38,203 nt of DNA, taken from Lysobacter sp. Lineage in GTDB: Bacteria > Pseudomonadota > Gammaproteobacteria > Xanthomonadales > Xanthomonadaceae. Shown in pieces: positions 9,649-19,196 of this stretch (the first letter of the stretch is position 1; the number at the start of each line of letters is the position of its first letter). Under the pieces are notes generated by a model that was not told where the DNA came from, searched no databases, and worked only from the letters and a program-made list of their open reading frames with translations. The DNA is taken from NCBI GenBank assembly GCA_004322525.1, contig SCUY01000217.1:1-38203 (forward strand), written 5' to 3'. The position numbers were made by a program, and so were the translations under genes.

Positions 9649-11183
9649 ATCGGTCCGAAGAAGCTGCTGTCGACGCTCGCCTGCACGCTGCCGTCGGCGG
9701 CGCGTACGTCGAAGCGCAAGGGGTGGCGGCCGGCGACGCCGGCGGGGGCATGCACCGTCGCTTCCACGGGCACCACCGCCTGCGCAGGCACGTCGACCGT
9801 GAGCGGCGCGCGGCGCAACGCCAGGCCGTCGGCGGCATGCGCGAGCGTGATGCGGTAGTGCTGCGGCGCGTCGGTCCTGTTCGCAAGCTTGAGCGTGTAG
9901 CCGTTGTCGATGCCGTCAGTCACCGGGCGGTACAGCGCGTTGCGATCGCGCATGGCCTCGACGGTGAGCGGCGCACGGTGGCCGACGCCCCAGGCCCATC
10001 CCGCGACGAGTGCAACCAGCAGCGCGCCGTAGACCACGATCCGCGGACGCAGCACGCGGCTGGGGCGCTCCTCGAGCGTGTTCTGTGTGGTGTAGCGGAT
10101 CAGGCCCTGCGGGTAACCGAGCTTGTCCATCACGCCGTCGCAGGCGTCGATGCAGGCGCCGCAGGCGATGCATTCGTACTGCAGGCCGTTGCGGATGTCG
10201 ATGCCGGTCGGGCAGACCTGTACGCAGATCGTGCAGTCGATGCAGTCGCCGAGGTCTTCGGGGGCGAATTTCGGCAGCGGTTCGGCGGTCACGCCCGCGC
10301 CGGCGAAGGTGATCGTGCCGCCGGCACCGGTGGCGGCGGCCGTGGGATGCAGGGCCGCCCGGAAGACGTAGTCGTAGGCGGTGACGCGAGCGAGCAGGCC
10401 GCGCGCGCGCCCGAGCACACTGGGCAGCCCGCGCTTGCGGGCGCCGCGCGGCTCCCCGCGCATCGGGTCGTAGGCGATGATCAGCGTGTTGCGGTCGAAC
10501 ATCGCGCTCTGGAAGCGAGCGTAGGGGCACATGTACTTGCAGACCTGCTCGCGCAGGAAGCCGGCGTTGCCCCAGGTGGCGAGCGCGTAGAACAGCACCC
10601 AGAACGTCTCCCAGCCGCCCCAGGCCAGCGTCGGCAGGCGATGGGCGAGGTCGATGGCCGGCGTGAAGAAGCCCACGAAGGTGAAGCCGGTCCACAGCGC
10701 GAACACCGCCCACAGCAGGTGCTTGGCGCCCTTGCGCAGCAGCTTCTCGCGCGTCCATGGACCTGCGTCGAGCTTGATGCGCTTCGCGCGGTCGCCCTCC
10801 GTCCAGCGTTCCATCCACAGGAATACTTCGGTCCACACCGTCTGCGGGCAGGCATAGCCGCACCACAGGCGCCCGGCGAGCGCGGTGAAGAAGAACAGCG
10901 CGAGCGCGGCGACGATCAGCAGCAGCGCGAGGAACAGGAAGTCCTGCGGCCAGAACGTCAGCGCGAAGACATGGAACTTGCGCGCGGGCAGGTCGAACAG
11001 CACGGCCTGGCGCCCGTTCCATGCCAGCCACGGGAAGACGTAGAACATCCCGAGCAACCATGCGACCGCGACCACGCGCAGCCGCGCGAGCGGGCCTTCC
11101 ACCGCGCGCGGGTAGACCTTGCGCTCGCTGACGTAGGCGCCGACCGGCTCGTCGAGCATCTGCAATGGAATCGAGCGGCTCAT
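9645..11183 (-). CDS. ccoG: Cytochrome c oxidase accessory protein CcoG (FixG/RdxA)
   Basis: WCGYACPQTVWTEVFLWMERWTEGDR, CKYMCPYARFQSAMFD, DCIDCTICVQVCPTGIDIRNGLQYECIACGACIDACD. Confidence 0.97.
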   Translation of the reverse strand: MSRSIPLQMLDEPVGAYVSERKVYPRAVEGPLARLRVVAVAWLLGMFYVFPWLAWNGRQAVLFDLPARKFHVFALTFWPQDFLFLALLLIVAALALFFFTALAGRLWCGYACPQTVWTEVFLWMERWTEGDRAKRIKLDAGPWTREKLLRKGAKHLLWAVFALWTGFTFVGFFTPAIDLAHRLPTLAWGGWETFWVLFYALATWGNAGFLREQVCKYMCPYARFQSAMFDRNTLIIAYDPMRGEPRGARKRGLPSVLGRARGLLARVTAYDYVFRAALHPTAAATGAGGTITFAGAGVTAEPLPKFAPEDLGDCIDCTICVQVCPTGIDIRNGLQYECIACGACIDACDGVMDKLGYPQGLIRYTTQNTLEERPSRVLRPRIVVYGALLVALVAGWAWGVGHRAPLTVEAMRDRNALYRPVTDGIDNGYTLKLANRTDAPQHYRITLAHAADGLALRRAPLTVDVPAQAVVPVEATVHAPAGVAGRHPLRFDVRAADGSVQASVDSSFFGPM

Positions 11184-11476
11184 CGGTCTTGCGGCAGTGG
11201 CTGGTTGAAGCGGCTCGCCGGCCGCAGCAGAATCCAGGTGAACAGGCTCGACGCACTGGTGGCCAGCCAGAAGGTGAAGAAGCCGACGGTGTAACCGAGC
11301 TCGCGCGTCAGGGTGAGTTGCGGGAACGTCATGTCGCGCAGCACCAGCGGGTCGACGTAGGCGAAGAACACCATCGTGGCGACGCCGGCCGCGAAGAAGC
11401 TCGGCCAGAGGATCGCGCCGACCCGCTGGGCCATCGGGCGCGGCGGGTGGTCGAACACGGGCTGCGGTCGCGACAT
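11180..11476 (-). CDS. Small membrane protein of unknown function inside the cco cluster
   Basis: 98 aa with two hydrophobic segments (ILWPSFFAAGVATMVFFAYV; YTVGFFTFWLATSASSLFTWILL); overlaps the ccoG start by 4 nt. Confidence 0.8.
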   Translation of the reverse strand: MSRPQPVFDHPPRPMAQRVGAILWPSFFAAGVATMVFFAYVDPLVLRDMTFPQLTLTRELGYTVGFFTFWLATSASSLFTWILLRPASRFNQPLPQDR

Positions 11477-11488
11477 GCGTGGAGCTCC

Positions 11489-12415
11489 TTACTTCGCCGC
11501 GACCTGCGCGGGGCGGTTCGACAGCGACCAGACGTAGGCAGCAACCAGCCGTGCGCGCGTATCACCCAGCAGCGCACGGTGCGCCGGCATCACGCCGTGG
11601 CGACCGTTGGTGATCGTCTGCACGATTTGCGCCTTGCTGCCGCCGTAGAGCCAGTAGTCGTCGGTCAGGTTCGGTGCGCCCATTGCGATGTTGCCCTTGC
11701 CGTCGGTGCCGTGGCAGGCGATGCAGACACCCTCGTACAGCGTCTTGCCCTGTGCCGCCATGTAGTTGTTGTCCAGGCCCTTCGGGTCTGACAGCGACTG
11801 CACGTAGCTCGCGACATAGTCGACGGCGTTCTCGCCGCCCATGCCGGTCAGCACCTTGCCCCATTCGGGCATCACGCCGTCGCGGCCGTCGAGCACCGTT
11901 TCGAGCACGCGGTCGGACGTGCCGCCCCAGTGCCAGATGTCGTCGGTTAGGTTGGGATAGCCGATCGCGCCCGTCGCCGACGAGCCGTGGCAGCCCGAGC
12001 AGGTGTTCGCGAAGATCGAATGCCCGATGGCCACGGCATGCGGGTCACGCGCGATCACGTCGATCGGCTTGCCCGCATAGCGCGCGAACGCGGTGTTGAG
12101 CTTGGCGTCCTCGCTGGCCTTGTCGGCCGCGTATTCCTTGTTCGACGTCCAGCCCGAAATCCCCTGGTAGCGGCCGAGTCCGCCGTACCAGACGATGTAG
12201 CCGATGGCGAAGATGATCGTCAGGTAGAAACCATTGATCCACCAGCGCGGCAGCGGCTTGTTGTATTCGGTGAGGTCGTCGTCCCACACGTGGCTGGTGT
12301 CGGTCGGCTTCGGGTCGCCGGGGCGCTTGCGCGCGGTGAACCACAGCAGCCACACGCATCCGGCGATGTTCAGCACGACGAGTGCGATCACGTACCACGA
12401 CCAGCCCATGCTCAT
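11489..12415 (-). CDS. ccoP: cbb3-type cytochrome c oxidase diheme subunit III
   Basis: Two CxxCH motifs (NTCSGCHG, IACHGTDGKGN) and DDDLTEYNKPLPRWWINGFYLTI. Confidence 0.97.
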   Translation of the reverse strand: MSMGWSWYVIALVVLNIAGCVWLLWFTARKRPGDPKPTDTSHVWDDDLTEYNKPLPRWWINGFYLTIIFAIGYIVWYGGLGRYQGISGWTSNKEYAADKASEDAKLNTAFARYAGKPIDVIARDPHAVAIGHSIFANTCSGCHGSSATGAIGYPNLTDDIWHWGGTSDRVLETVLDGRDGVMPEWGKVLTGMGGENAVDYVASYVQSLSDPKGLDNNYMAAQGKTLYEGVCIACHGTDGKGNIAMGAPNLTDDYWLYGGSKAQIVQTITNGRHGVMPAHRALLGDTRARLVAAYVWSLSNRPAQVAAK

Positions 12416-12552
12416 CGCGGGGTCTCCTCGGAATCATTGAGTGGCAGACGCGCGGCGGCGTCGAACTCGGGCTTGCGCGCCGGGCGCCAGGCCCAGACCC
12501 AGCCGGCCAGGAACAGCGCCAGCAGGATCGCGGTGACGATGCCTGCAACCAT
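12412..12552 (-). CDS. ccoQ: cbb3-type cytochrome oxidase subunit IV (CcoQ)
   Basis: 46 aa read on the minus strand: MVAGIVTAILLALFLAGWVWAWRPARKPEFDAAARLPLNDSEETPR; between ccoO and ccoP, ATGA overlap with ccoP. Too small for the ORF track. Confidence 0.92.
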   Translation of the reverse strand: MVAGIVTAILLALFLAGWVWAWRPARKPEFDAAARLPLNDSEETPR

Positions 12553-12555
12553 GGC

Positions 12556-13173
12556 TCAGCCTCCCCTCGGCGCGTGGCGGCCGAGGTCCTGCAGGTAGGC
12601 GATCACCGCGTCCAACTCGGTCTTGCCTTCCACGGCTTTCGCCGCGCCGGCGATGTCGGCATCGGTGTAGGGATCGCCAATCGCGCGCAGCGCCTTCATG
12701 TGCGTGGTGATGGTCTCGCCGTCGACGTCGTTCTGCGCGAGCCACGGGAAGCCGGGCATGTTCGACTCCGGCACCACGTCACGCGGCTGGTTGAGGTGCA
12801 CGCGATGCCAGTCGTCCGAATACCGGCCGCCGACGCGCGCGAGGTCCGGGCCCGTGCGCTTGGAACCCCACTGGAACGGATGGTCGTAGACCGATTCACC
12901 GGCGAGCGAGTAGTGGCCGTAGCGTTCGGTCTCGAAGCGCAGCGTGCGCACCATCTGCGAATGGCAGTTGTAGCAACCCTCGCGGATGTAGACATCACGT
13001 CCGGCGAGCTGCAGCGCGGGATACGGTTTGACACCCGGCAGCGGCTTGATCGCCTCGGCCTGGTTCATCAGCGGCACGATCTCGGCCAGGCCGCCGAACG
13101 AGACGGCCACCGCGATCAGCATGGCCATCAGGCCGACATTCTTTTCGACTTTCTCGTGTGCATTGGTGCTCAT
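12556..13173 (-). CDS. ccoO: cbb3-type cytochrome c oxidase monoheme subunit II
   Basis: [52 protein letters not shown]. Confidence 0.98.
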   Translation of the reverse strand: MSTNAHEKVEKNVGLMAMLIAVAVSFGGLAEIVPLMNQAEAIKPLPGVKPYPALQLAGRDVYIREGCYNCHSQMVRTLRFETERYGHYSLAGESVYDHPFQWGSKRTGPDLARVGGRYSDDWHRVHLNQPRDVVPESNMPGFPWLAQNDVDGETITTHMKALRAIGDPYTDADIAGAAKAVEGKTELDAVIAYLQDLGRHAPRGG

Positions 13174-13182
13174 GTCGGGTCC

Positions 13183-14667
13183 TCAGGCGAGCGCCGGTGC
13201 GGGTAGCCCATCGACCACCGGCTCGCGACCATCCGCGAGCGTCTTCAGCACGTTCCAGCCCATCAGAAGCATCCCGCCGAGCACCAGCAGGCCGCCGCCG
13301 AAGCGGATCAGGTAGTAGGGATAGGTCGCGTTGAGCGCTTCGACGAAGCTGTAGGTCAGCGTGCCGTCGGGGTTGGTGGCGCGCCACATCAGGCCCTGCG
13401 TCACGCCGGCGATCCACATCGCCACGATGTAGAACACCACGCCGATGGTGTGCAGCCAGAAGTGCACGTCGATCGCCTTCGTCGAATGCATGCGCTCGGC
13501 GCCGACGAGCTTCGGCAGCATCGCGTAGGTCGAGCCGATGGTGATCATCGCCACCCAGCCCAGCGCCCCGGCGTGCACGTGGCCGATCGTCCAGTCGGTG
13601 TAATGCGACAGCGAGTTCACCGTCTTGATGGACATCATCGGTCCCTCGAACGTCGCCATCATGTAGAACGAAAGCGACACGACCAGGAACTTCAGGATCG
13701 GATCGGTGCGCAGCTTGTGCCACACGCCCGAGAGCGTGAGCATGCCGTTGATGGCGCCGCCCCAGGAGGGCGCGAGCAGGATCAGCGAAAACACCATGCC
13801 GAGGCTCTGCGCCCAGTCGGGCAGCGCGGTGTACTGCAGGTGGTGCGGGCCGGCCCACATATAGACCGCGATCAGCGCCCAGAAGTGCACGATCGATAGG
13901 CGATACGAATAGACCGGGCGCTGCGCCTGTTTCGGCACGAAGTAGTACATCATCCCGAGGAAGCCGGCGGTCAGGAAGAAACCCACCGCGTTGTGGCCGT
14001 ACCACCACTGCACCATGGCATCGACGGTGCCGCTGTACACGCTGTACGACTTGAACGCGCCCGCCGGGATGGCGATGTTGTTGACGATGTGCAGTAGCGT
14101 CACCGCGACGATGAAGCTGCCGTAGAACCAGTTGGCGACGTAGATGTGCGGCGTCTTGCGCTTGGCGATCGTGCCGAAGAACAGCCAACCGTAGGCGATC
14201 CAGACCACCGCGATCAAAAGGTCGATCGGCCATTCGAGCTCGGCGTATTCCTTGCCCTGCGTCAGGCCCATCGGCAGCGTCACCGCCGCGGCGAAGATCA
14301 CCGCCTGCCAGCCCCAGAACACGAACCCGGCCAATCGGTCGGAGATCAGTCGCACGCCACAGGTACGCTGCACCACGTACAGGCTAGTGCCCATCAACGC
14401 TGAGCCACCGAAGGCGAAGATCACCGCATTGGTATGCAGCGGGCGCAGGCGTCCATAGCTCAGCCACGGGATGCCGTAGGTGAGGTCGGGCCAGTACAGC
14501 TGCGCCGCGATCAGCGCGCCGACCGACATGCCGACGATGCCCCACAGCACCGTGGCGAGCGAGAACTGCACGACCACGCGGTCGTTGTACGACGCGGCCC
14601 GCGGGCGGGGCACGGTCGGGGCGGGTGCCGGTACGGACACCACGCCCGTGGCATCGAGGACGGTCAT
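13183..14667 (-). CDS. ccoN: cbb3-type cytochrome c oxidase subunit I
   Basis: Start at [10 protein letters not shown] (14667). [72 protein letters not shown]. Confidence 0.98.
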   Translation of the reverse strand: MTVLDATGVVSVPAPAPTVPRPRAASYNDRVVVQFSLATVLWGIVGMSVGALIAAQLYWPDLTYGIPWLSYGRLRPLHTNAVIFAFGGSALMGTSLYVVQRTCGVRLISDRLAGFVFWGWQAVIFAAAVTLPMGLTQGKEYAELEWPIDLLIAVVWIAYGWLFFGTIAKRKTPHIYVANWFYGSFIVAVTLLHIVNNIAIPAGAFKSYSVYSGTVDAMVQWWYGHNAVGFFLTAGFLGMMYYFVPKQAQRPVYSYRLSIVHFWALIAVYMWAGPHHLQYTALPDWAQSLGMVFSLILLAPSWGGAINGMLTLSGVWHKLRTDPILKFLVVSLSFYMMATFEGPMMSIKTVNSLSHYTDWTIGHVHAGALGWVAMITIGSTYAMLPKLVGAERMHSTKAIDVHFWLHTIGVVFYIVAMWIAGVTQGLMWRATNPDGTLTYSFVEALNATYPYYLIRFGGGLLVLGGMLLMGWNVLKTLADGREPVVDGLPAPALA

Positions 14668-14733
14668 GGATGGACCCGGATGGGAAGTTGGGAGATCACG
14701 CGGGAAATTGTCGACCTCGCACTCACGGGCGAC

Positions 14734-14747
14734 TTGATCTCGATCAA
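14734..14747 (-). promoter_or_regulatory. Consensus FNR/ANR box upstream of ccoN
   Basis: TTGATCTCGATCAA, exact TTGAT-N4-ATCAA. On the minus strand a GACAAT -10-like hexamer (14712..14707) is spaced as in class II FNR promoters. Confidence 0.9.
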
Positions 14748-14762
14748 GTGCGGTCGGTGCCG

Positions 14763-15430
14763 CTAGGCTGGTCGCCTGCGCGGCACGAAAGAACACAGCG
14801 GGGGCCGCCCTGTGCCTGGCAGATCGCATAGAACTTTGCCAGCGCGCGACCCGACGAAAGCAACTCCCGGGCCTGCGCCACGCCGCCACTGGTCGCGGCC
14901 CCCTGCGACGAGGTCGAGGAGCGCGCCCGCAAGAAGCAGCGCGCGCTCGCGGAGGTCCGCGGGCGCATCGGCATCGTTGCGAAGTACTTTCAGCACATCG
15001 ATCGCCTCCAGCGCCGGGCCGATGCCGAAGCCGACCGGCTGCAAGCCGTCGGAGTGATGCACACCAATGCGCAGCCCCAGTGTTTTCCCGGCGTCTACCA
15101 GGCGGCGCGTAAGCGCAGCGGCTGCCACGTCGCTGCGCACTTTCGCGGTCGGGCCGATCGGCATGTCGATCAGCACATGGTTCGAGCCCGCGGCGACCTT
15201 CTTCGACAGCACGCTCGCGACGAGCTGGCCGTCACTGTCGAAATCGAGTGGGCGCTCGACGCGGATCAGCACATCGTCTGCCGGGCTCAGCCGCGCACTG
15301 CCGCCCCAGACCAGGCAGCCGCCCTCCTGCTCCATGACGCGTCGCATCGCAGGCAATTCGAGGTCGACCGGTGTCATCACTTCAACCGTGTCGGCGGTAC
15401 CGGCAGGCCCACCATGTCCGGTTCTGCACG
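14763..15430 (-). pseudogene. Truncated, frameshifted thymidine phosphorylase/AMP phosphorylase (DeoA-like) remnant
   Basis: Frame 1: [94 protein letters not shown]...[42 protein letters not shown]. It then shifts to a second frame, [32 protein letters not shown]. The frame changes at the C5 tract 14899-14903. N-terminal catalytic part absent. Confidence 0.85.
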
Positions 15431-15770
15431 AAATAGCCGGCCGGGCTCAGGAATTTGCCGGCCACCAGTGCGGCGTGGTCGCCCAGCAGCCAGCTGGCTG
15501 TCGCGTACTCGACACCCGTCTCGCGCCCGCCATCCGAGTCGACGGCCGCTTCGAGCTCCGTCTCGAACAGGAGTCGTGGGCCGACCTGCAGATGCAGGTC
15601 GGCGCGAGCGTGCCTTCCAGGCGCGAGCCGTCGCCGGTGGTGGCAACCGCAGCGACGTCTGCATACCCGGTGACGTGGAACACGACCGAGCCGTCGTCGG
15701 CAGCCACGGCGTTCGCAGCGGTCAGCTCCTGCGAGGCTGCGGAGCCGGCGGCCGTCAGCAGCAGCGTGGC
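15420..15770 (-). pseudogene. Frameshifted outer-membrane porin-like fragment
   Basis: Frame 1: LATLLLTAAGSAASQELTAANAVAADDGSVVFHVTGYADVAAVATTGDGSRLEGTLA. Frame 2: ADLHLQVGPRLLFETELEAAVDSDGGRETGVEYATASWLLGDHAALVAGKFLSPAGYFVQN. Frame changes near 15601-15606. No good start codon; 3' end runs straight into the DeoA-like remnant. Confidence 0.6.
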
Positions 15771-15983
15771 GAGCGGGCGGTGATCAATATGCGCGGCACG
15801 CCGTGCTCCGAACGCATTGCTGAGCACGCCATACAACGCACCCACCCAGATGCCGGTAATGGTGAAGAAGACCGCGCCAATCGCGACATGCGCGAACGTC
15901 ATCGCCGGCACCGGTTGCTGGAACGGCGCAACGTTCAGGCCGTGCACCAGGACGCTCAGCGCGTCGGACCGTAAGCTCCCCCG

Positions 15984-16050
15984 TCAAGCAGACACTTCAA
16001 AAGTAGAACTTCCGGCGTGGCTGGTGCGGTATTCGGCGGGGGTCATCCCA
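15984..16050 (-). mobile_element. Possible 3' remnant of an IS3-type transposase ORF and element end
   Basis: Short tail GMTPAEYRTSHAGSSTFEVSA* followed by CGGGGGAGCTTACGG. The 'TPAEYR...STFE.S*' tail resembles the C-terminus of IS3-family OrfB proteins; abuts the cusA 3' end. Only about 20 codons, so tentative. Confidence 0.4.
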
Positions 16051-19000
16051 CACCCACACCCACTTCGATTGCGCGACGGACCCGCGAGCGCATCGCGCGC
16101 CGCTTCACCAGCGCGTAGATCACCGGGATCACCACCAGCGTCAGCGCCGTCGACGACACCATGCCGCCAACCATCGGCGCGGCAATGCGTCGCATGACTT
16201 CCGAACCGGCACCCGTACTCCACATGATCGGCAGCAGGCCGGCCATGACTGCCACAACCGTCATCATCTTCGGACGCACGCGTTCGACGGCGCCTTCCAT
16301 GATCGCGTCGAGCAGGTCTTCGTCTCGCAGCTGTTCGCCCGCCTGGCTGCGCTCCAGCGCGCGGGTCGACAGCGCATGGTCGAGGTAGAGCAGCATCACC
16401 ACGCCGGTCTCCGCCGCCACGCCGGCCAGCGCGATGAACCCCACCGCGACTGCGACACTGAGGTTGTAGTCGAGCAGCCACATCAGCCAGACGCCACCGA
16501 CCAGCGCGAACGGTACCGAGAGCATCACGATCAGCGATTCGGTCACGCGCCGGAAATTGAGGTAGAGCAGCAGGAAGATGAGCGCCAGCGTCACCGGTAT
16601 CACCAGCCGCATCTTCGCCGCCGCGCGCTGCATGTACTCGTACTGGCCGCTCCACGTAGCAAAGTAGCCCGGCGGGAAGCGCACGTCGCGGATGACCGCA
16701 GCCTGCGCACTGCGTACGAAGCGGCCGATGTCGCTCTCGCGTGTATCGACATAGATGTAGGCCGACAGCATCGCGTTCTCGGTGCGGATGCTCGGCGCAC
16801 CCTTGCGCACCTGCAGCGTCGCCAGCTCGCCCAGGGGCACCTGCGCGCCGCTCATCGTCGACACCAGCACATTGCGGCCGATGTTGGCCGGATCGCCTCG
16901 AAGCTCGCGGGGGTAACGCACGATCAGGCCGAAGCGCTCGCGGCCCTGCACCATCGTGGTCACCATCTCGCCACCGAGCGCTGTCCCGACCACGTCCTGC
17001 ACGTCCCCCACGGTAAGCCCGTACTGCGCGAGTCGGTCGAGGTCGGGATCGATGTCGAGGTAGTAACCGCCGGTCAGGCGCTCGGCATAGGCGCTCGTGG
17101 TGCCCGGCACCTTCCTCACGCTGGCCTCGATCTGGCGCGACAGCTCTTCCAGCTCGCCCAGATCGCGGCCGAACACCTTGATGCCCACCGGCGTGCGGAT
17201 GCCGGTGGCGAGCATGTCGGTGCGCGCCTTGATCGGCATCGTCCACGAGTTGGCGATGCCCGGGAACTTGAGCGCGGTGTCCATTTCCTTGACCAGCGCA
17301 TCCACCGTCATGCCCTTGCGCCACTGCGACTCGGGCTTGAGGTTGATGACTGTTTCTGACATCTCGAGCGGCGCCGGGTCGGTCGCCGTCAACGCGCGGC
17401 CGGCCTTGCCGAATACGGACTCCACTTCCGGGAAGGACTTGATGATGCGGTCTTGCTTCTGCAACACGGACGCCGCCTGCGTCGCGGACATGCCCGGCAG
17501 TGAAGCGGGCATGTACAGCAACGTGCCCTCGTTGAGCGTGGGCATGAACTCGCTGCCCAGCCGCGACGCCGGCCACAGCGTCACCAGCAGCACCAGCGCG
17601 GCAACGACCAGCGTCGCCGCCTTGTGCCGCAGCACGCCATGGATGATCGGGCGGTAGATCCGGATCAGCACGCGGTTGACCGGGTTCTTCGCCTCCGGCG
17701 TGATGCGGCCGCGCACGAAGATCCACATCAGCACGGGCACCAGCGTGACCGACAGCAAGGCCCCGCCCGCCATCGAGAACGTCTTGGTGAACGCGAGCGG
17801 CTTGAACAGTCGCCCCTCCTGCGCTTCCAGCGCGAACACCGGCAGGAACGACACGGTGATGATCATCAGGCTGAAGAACAGCGACGGGCCCACTTCGCGG
17901 CAGGCTTCGATGATGATCTGCGCGCGAGGCTTGCTACCGTCGTCGCGCTCTAGATGCTTGTGTGCGTTCTCGATCATCACGATCGCGGCGTCCACCATCG
18001 CCCCGATCGCAATCGCGATGCCGCCCAGGCTCATGATGTTGGAGTTCATGCCGAGCAGGCGCATCGCGATGAAGGCGATCATGACGCCGATCGGCAACAT
18101 CAGGATCGCCACCACCGCGCTACGCACGTGAAACAGGAACAAAAGGCAGACTAGCGCCACGATGACGCTCTCCTCCAGCAGCGTGCTGCGAAGCGTCTTG
18201 ATGGCGCGGTGGATCAGGTCCGACCGGTCGTAGACCGTTTCGACCTTGACGCCCTCCGGTAGGCCGGCGCCGATTTCGACGATCTTCTGCTTGAGGTTGT
18301 GGATCACCGACAGCGCGTTTTCGCCGTAGCGAGCGACGACGATGCCGGCAACGACGTCGCCCTGGCCGTTGAGGTCGGTGACGCCGCGGCGCTCGTCGGG
18401 CACCAGTTCCACGCGCGCGAGGTCGCCGATCCGCACCGCGCGCCCGTCACGCGCCGCGACGGTGAGGTTGGCGACGTCTGACATGTTCCGCAGGTAGCCA
18501 CGGCCGCGGATCATGTATTCGGTTTCCGCCATCTCGATGGTCCGGCCGCCGACGTCGCGATTGCTCTCGCGCAACACCCGAGTGATCGTCGACAGCGGTA
18601 TGCCGTATTCGCGCAGGCGCACCGGGTCGACGGTGACCGAGTACTGGCGCACGAACCCGCCGACGCTGGCCACCTCGGCCACGCCGCCGGCCTTGGTCAG
18701 CTGGTAGCGCACGTACCAGTCCTGCAGCGCGCGCAACTCGTCGAGCGAATGCTTGCGCGAGGTGAGCGCGTACTCGTAGACCCAGCCGACGCCGGTCGCG
18801 TCCGGGCCGAGCGTCGGCGTTACGCCCGAGGGCAGGTTCTTGGACGCGAAGTTCAGGTACTCGAGCACGCGCGAGCGTGCCCAGTAGACGTCGGTACCGT
18901 CCTCGAAGATGACGTAAACGAACGATGCTCCGAAGAAGGAGAAACCGCGCACGACCTTCGAGCGGGGCACCGAGAGCAGCGCACTGGTGAGCGGGTAGGT

Positions 19001-19195
19001 GACCTGGTCCTCGACCACCTGCGGCGCCTGTCCGGGCACATCGGTGTAGACGATGACCTGCACGTCCGAGAGGTCAGGCTGGGCGTCCAGGGGGGTATTG
19101 ACCACCGCGTACACACCCGCCGCGGCGAGCGCGACGGTGGCGACGAGGACAAGGAAGATGTTGCGGATGGACCATTCGATCAGCCGGCCGAGCAC
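16043..19195 (-). CDS. cusA: Heavy-metal efflux RND transporter permease, CusA/CzcA family (likely Cu/Ag)
   Basis: GTG start proposed at 19195 (VLGRLIEWSIRNIFLVLV). NTPLDAQPDLSDVQVIVYTDVPGQAPQVVEDQVTYPL, GGIAIAIGAMVDAAIVMIENAHKHLE, RTDMLATGIRTPVGIKVFG. Confidence 0.94.
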   Translation of the reverse strand: MLGRLIEWSIRNIFLVLVATVALAAAGVYAVVNTPLDAQPDLSDVQVIVYTDVPGQAPQVVEDQVTYPLTSALLSVPRSKVVRGFSFFGASFVYVIFEDGTDVYWARSRVLEYLNFASKNLPSGVTPTLGPDATGVGWVYEYALTSRKHSLDELRALQDWYVRYQLTKAGGVAEVASVGGFVRQYSVTVDPVRLREYGIPLSTITRVLRESNRDVGGRTIEMAETEYMIRGRGYLRNMSDVANLTVAARDGRAVRIGDLARVELVPDERRGVTDLNGQGDVVAGIVVARYGENALSVIHNLKQKIVEIGAGLPEGVKVETVYDRSDLIHRAIKTLRSTLLEESVIVALVCLLFLFHVRSAVVAILMLPIGVMIAFIAMRLLGMNSNIMSLGGIAIAIGAMVDAAIVMIENAHKHLERDDGSKPRAQIIIEACREVGPSLFFSLMIITVSFLPVFALEAQEGRLFKPLAFTKTFSMAGGALLSVTLVPVLMWIFVRGRITPEAKNPVNRVLIRIYRPIIHGVLRHKAATLVVAALVLLVTLWPASRLGSEFMPTLNEGTLLYMPASLPGMSATQAASVLQKQDRIIKSFPEVESVFGKAGRALTATDPAPLEMSETVINLKPESQWRKGMTVDALVKEMDTALKFPGIANSWTMPIKARTDMLATGIRTPVGIKVFGRDLGELEELSRQIEASVRKVPGTTSAYAERLTGGYYLDIDPDLDRLAQYGLTVGDVQDVVGTALGGEMVTTMVQGRERFGLIVRYPRELRGDPANIGRNVLVSTMSGAQVPLGELATLQVRKGAPSIRTENAMLSAYIYVDTRESDIGRFVRSAQAAVIRDVRFPPGYFATWSGQYEYMQRAAAKMRLVIPVTLALIFLLLYLNFRRVTESLIVMLSVPFALVGGVWLMWLLDYNLSVAVAVGFIALAGVAAETGVVMLLYLDHALSTRALERSQAGEQLRDEDLLDAIMEGAVERVRPKMMTVVAVMAGLLPIMWSTGAGSEVMRRIAAPMVGGMVSSTALTLVVIPVIYALVKRRAMRSRVRRAIEVGVGVG

Positions 19196-19196
19196 G

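Noticed and set aside
15984-17726. 580-aa minus ORF overlapping cusA in another frame
   Set aside because: Arg/Gly/Ala-rich out-of-frame shadow of cusA. Only its last ~20 codons beyond the cusA stop look meaningful (possible IS tail).
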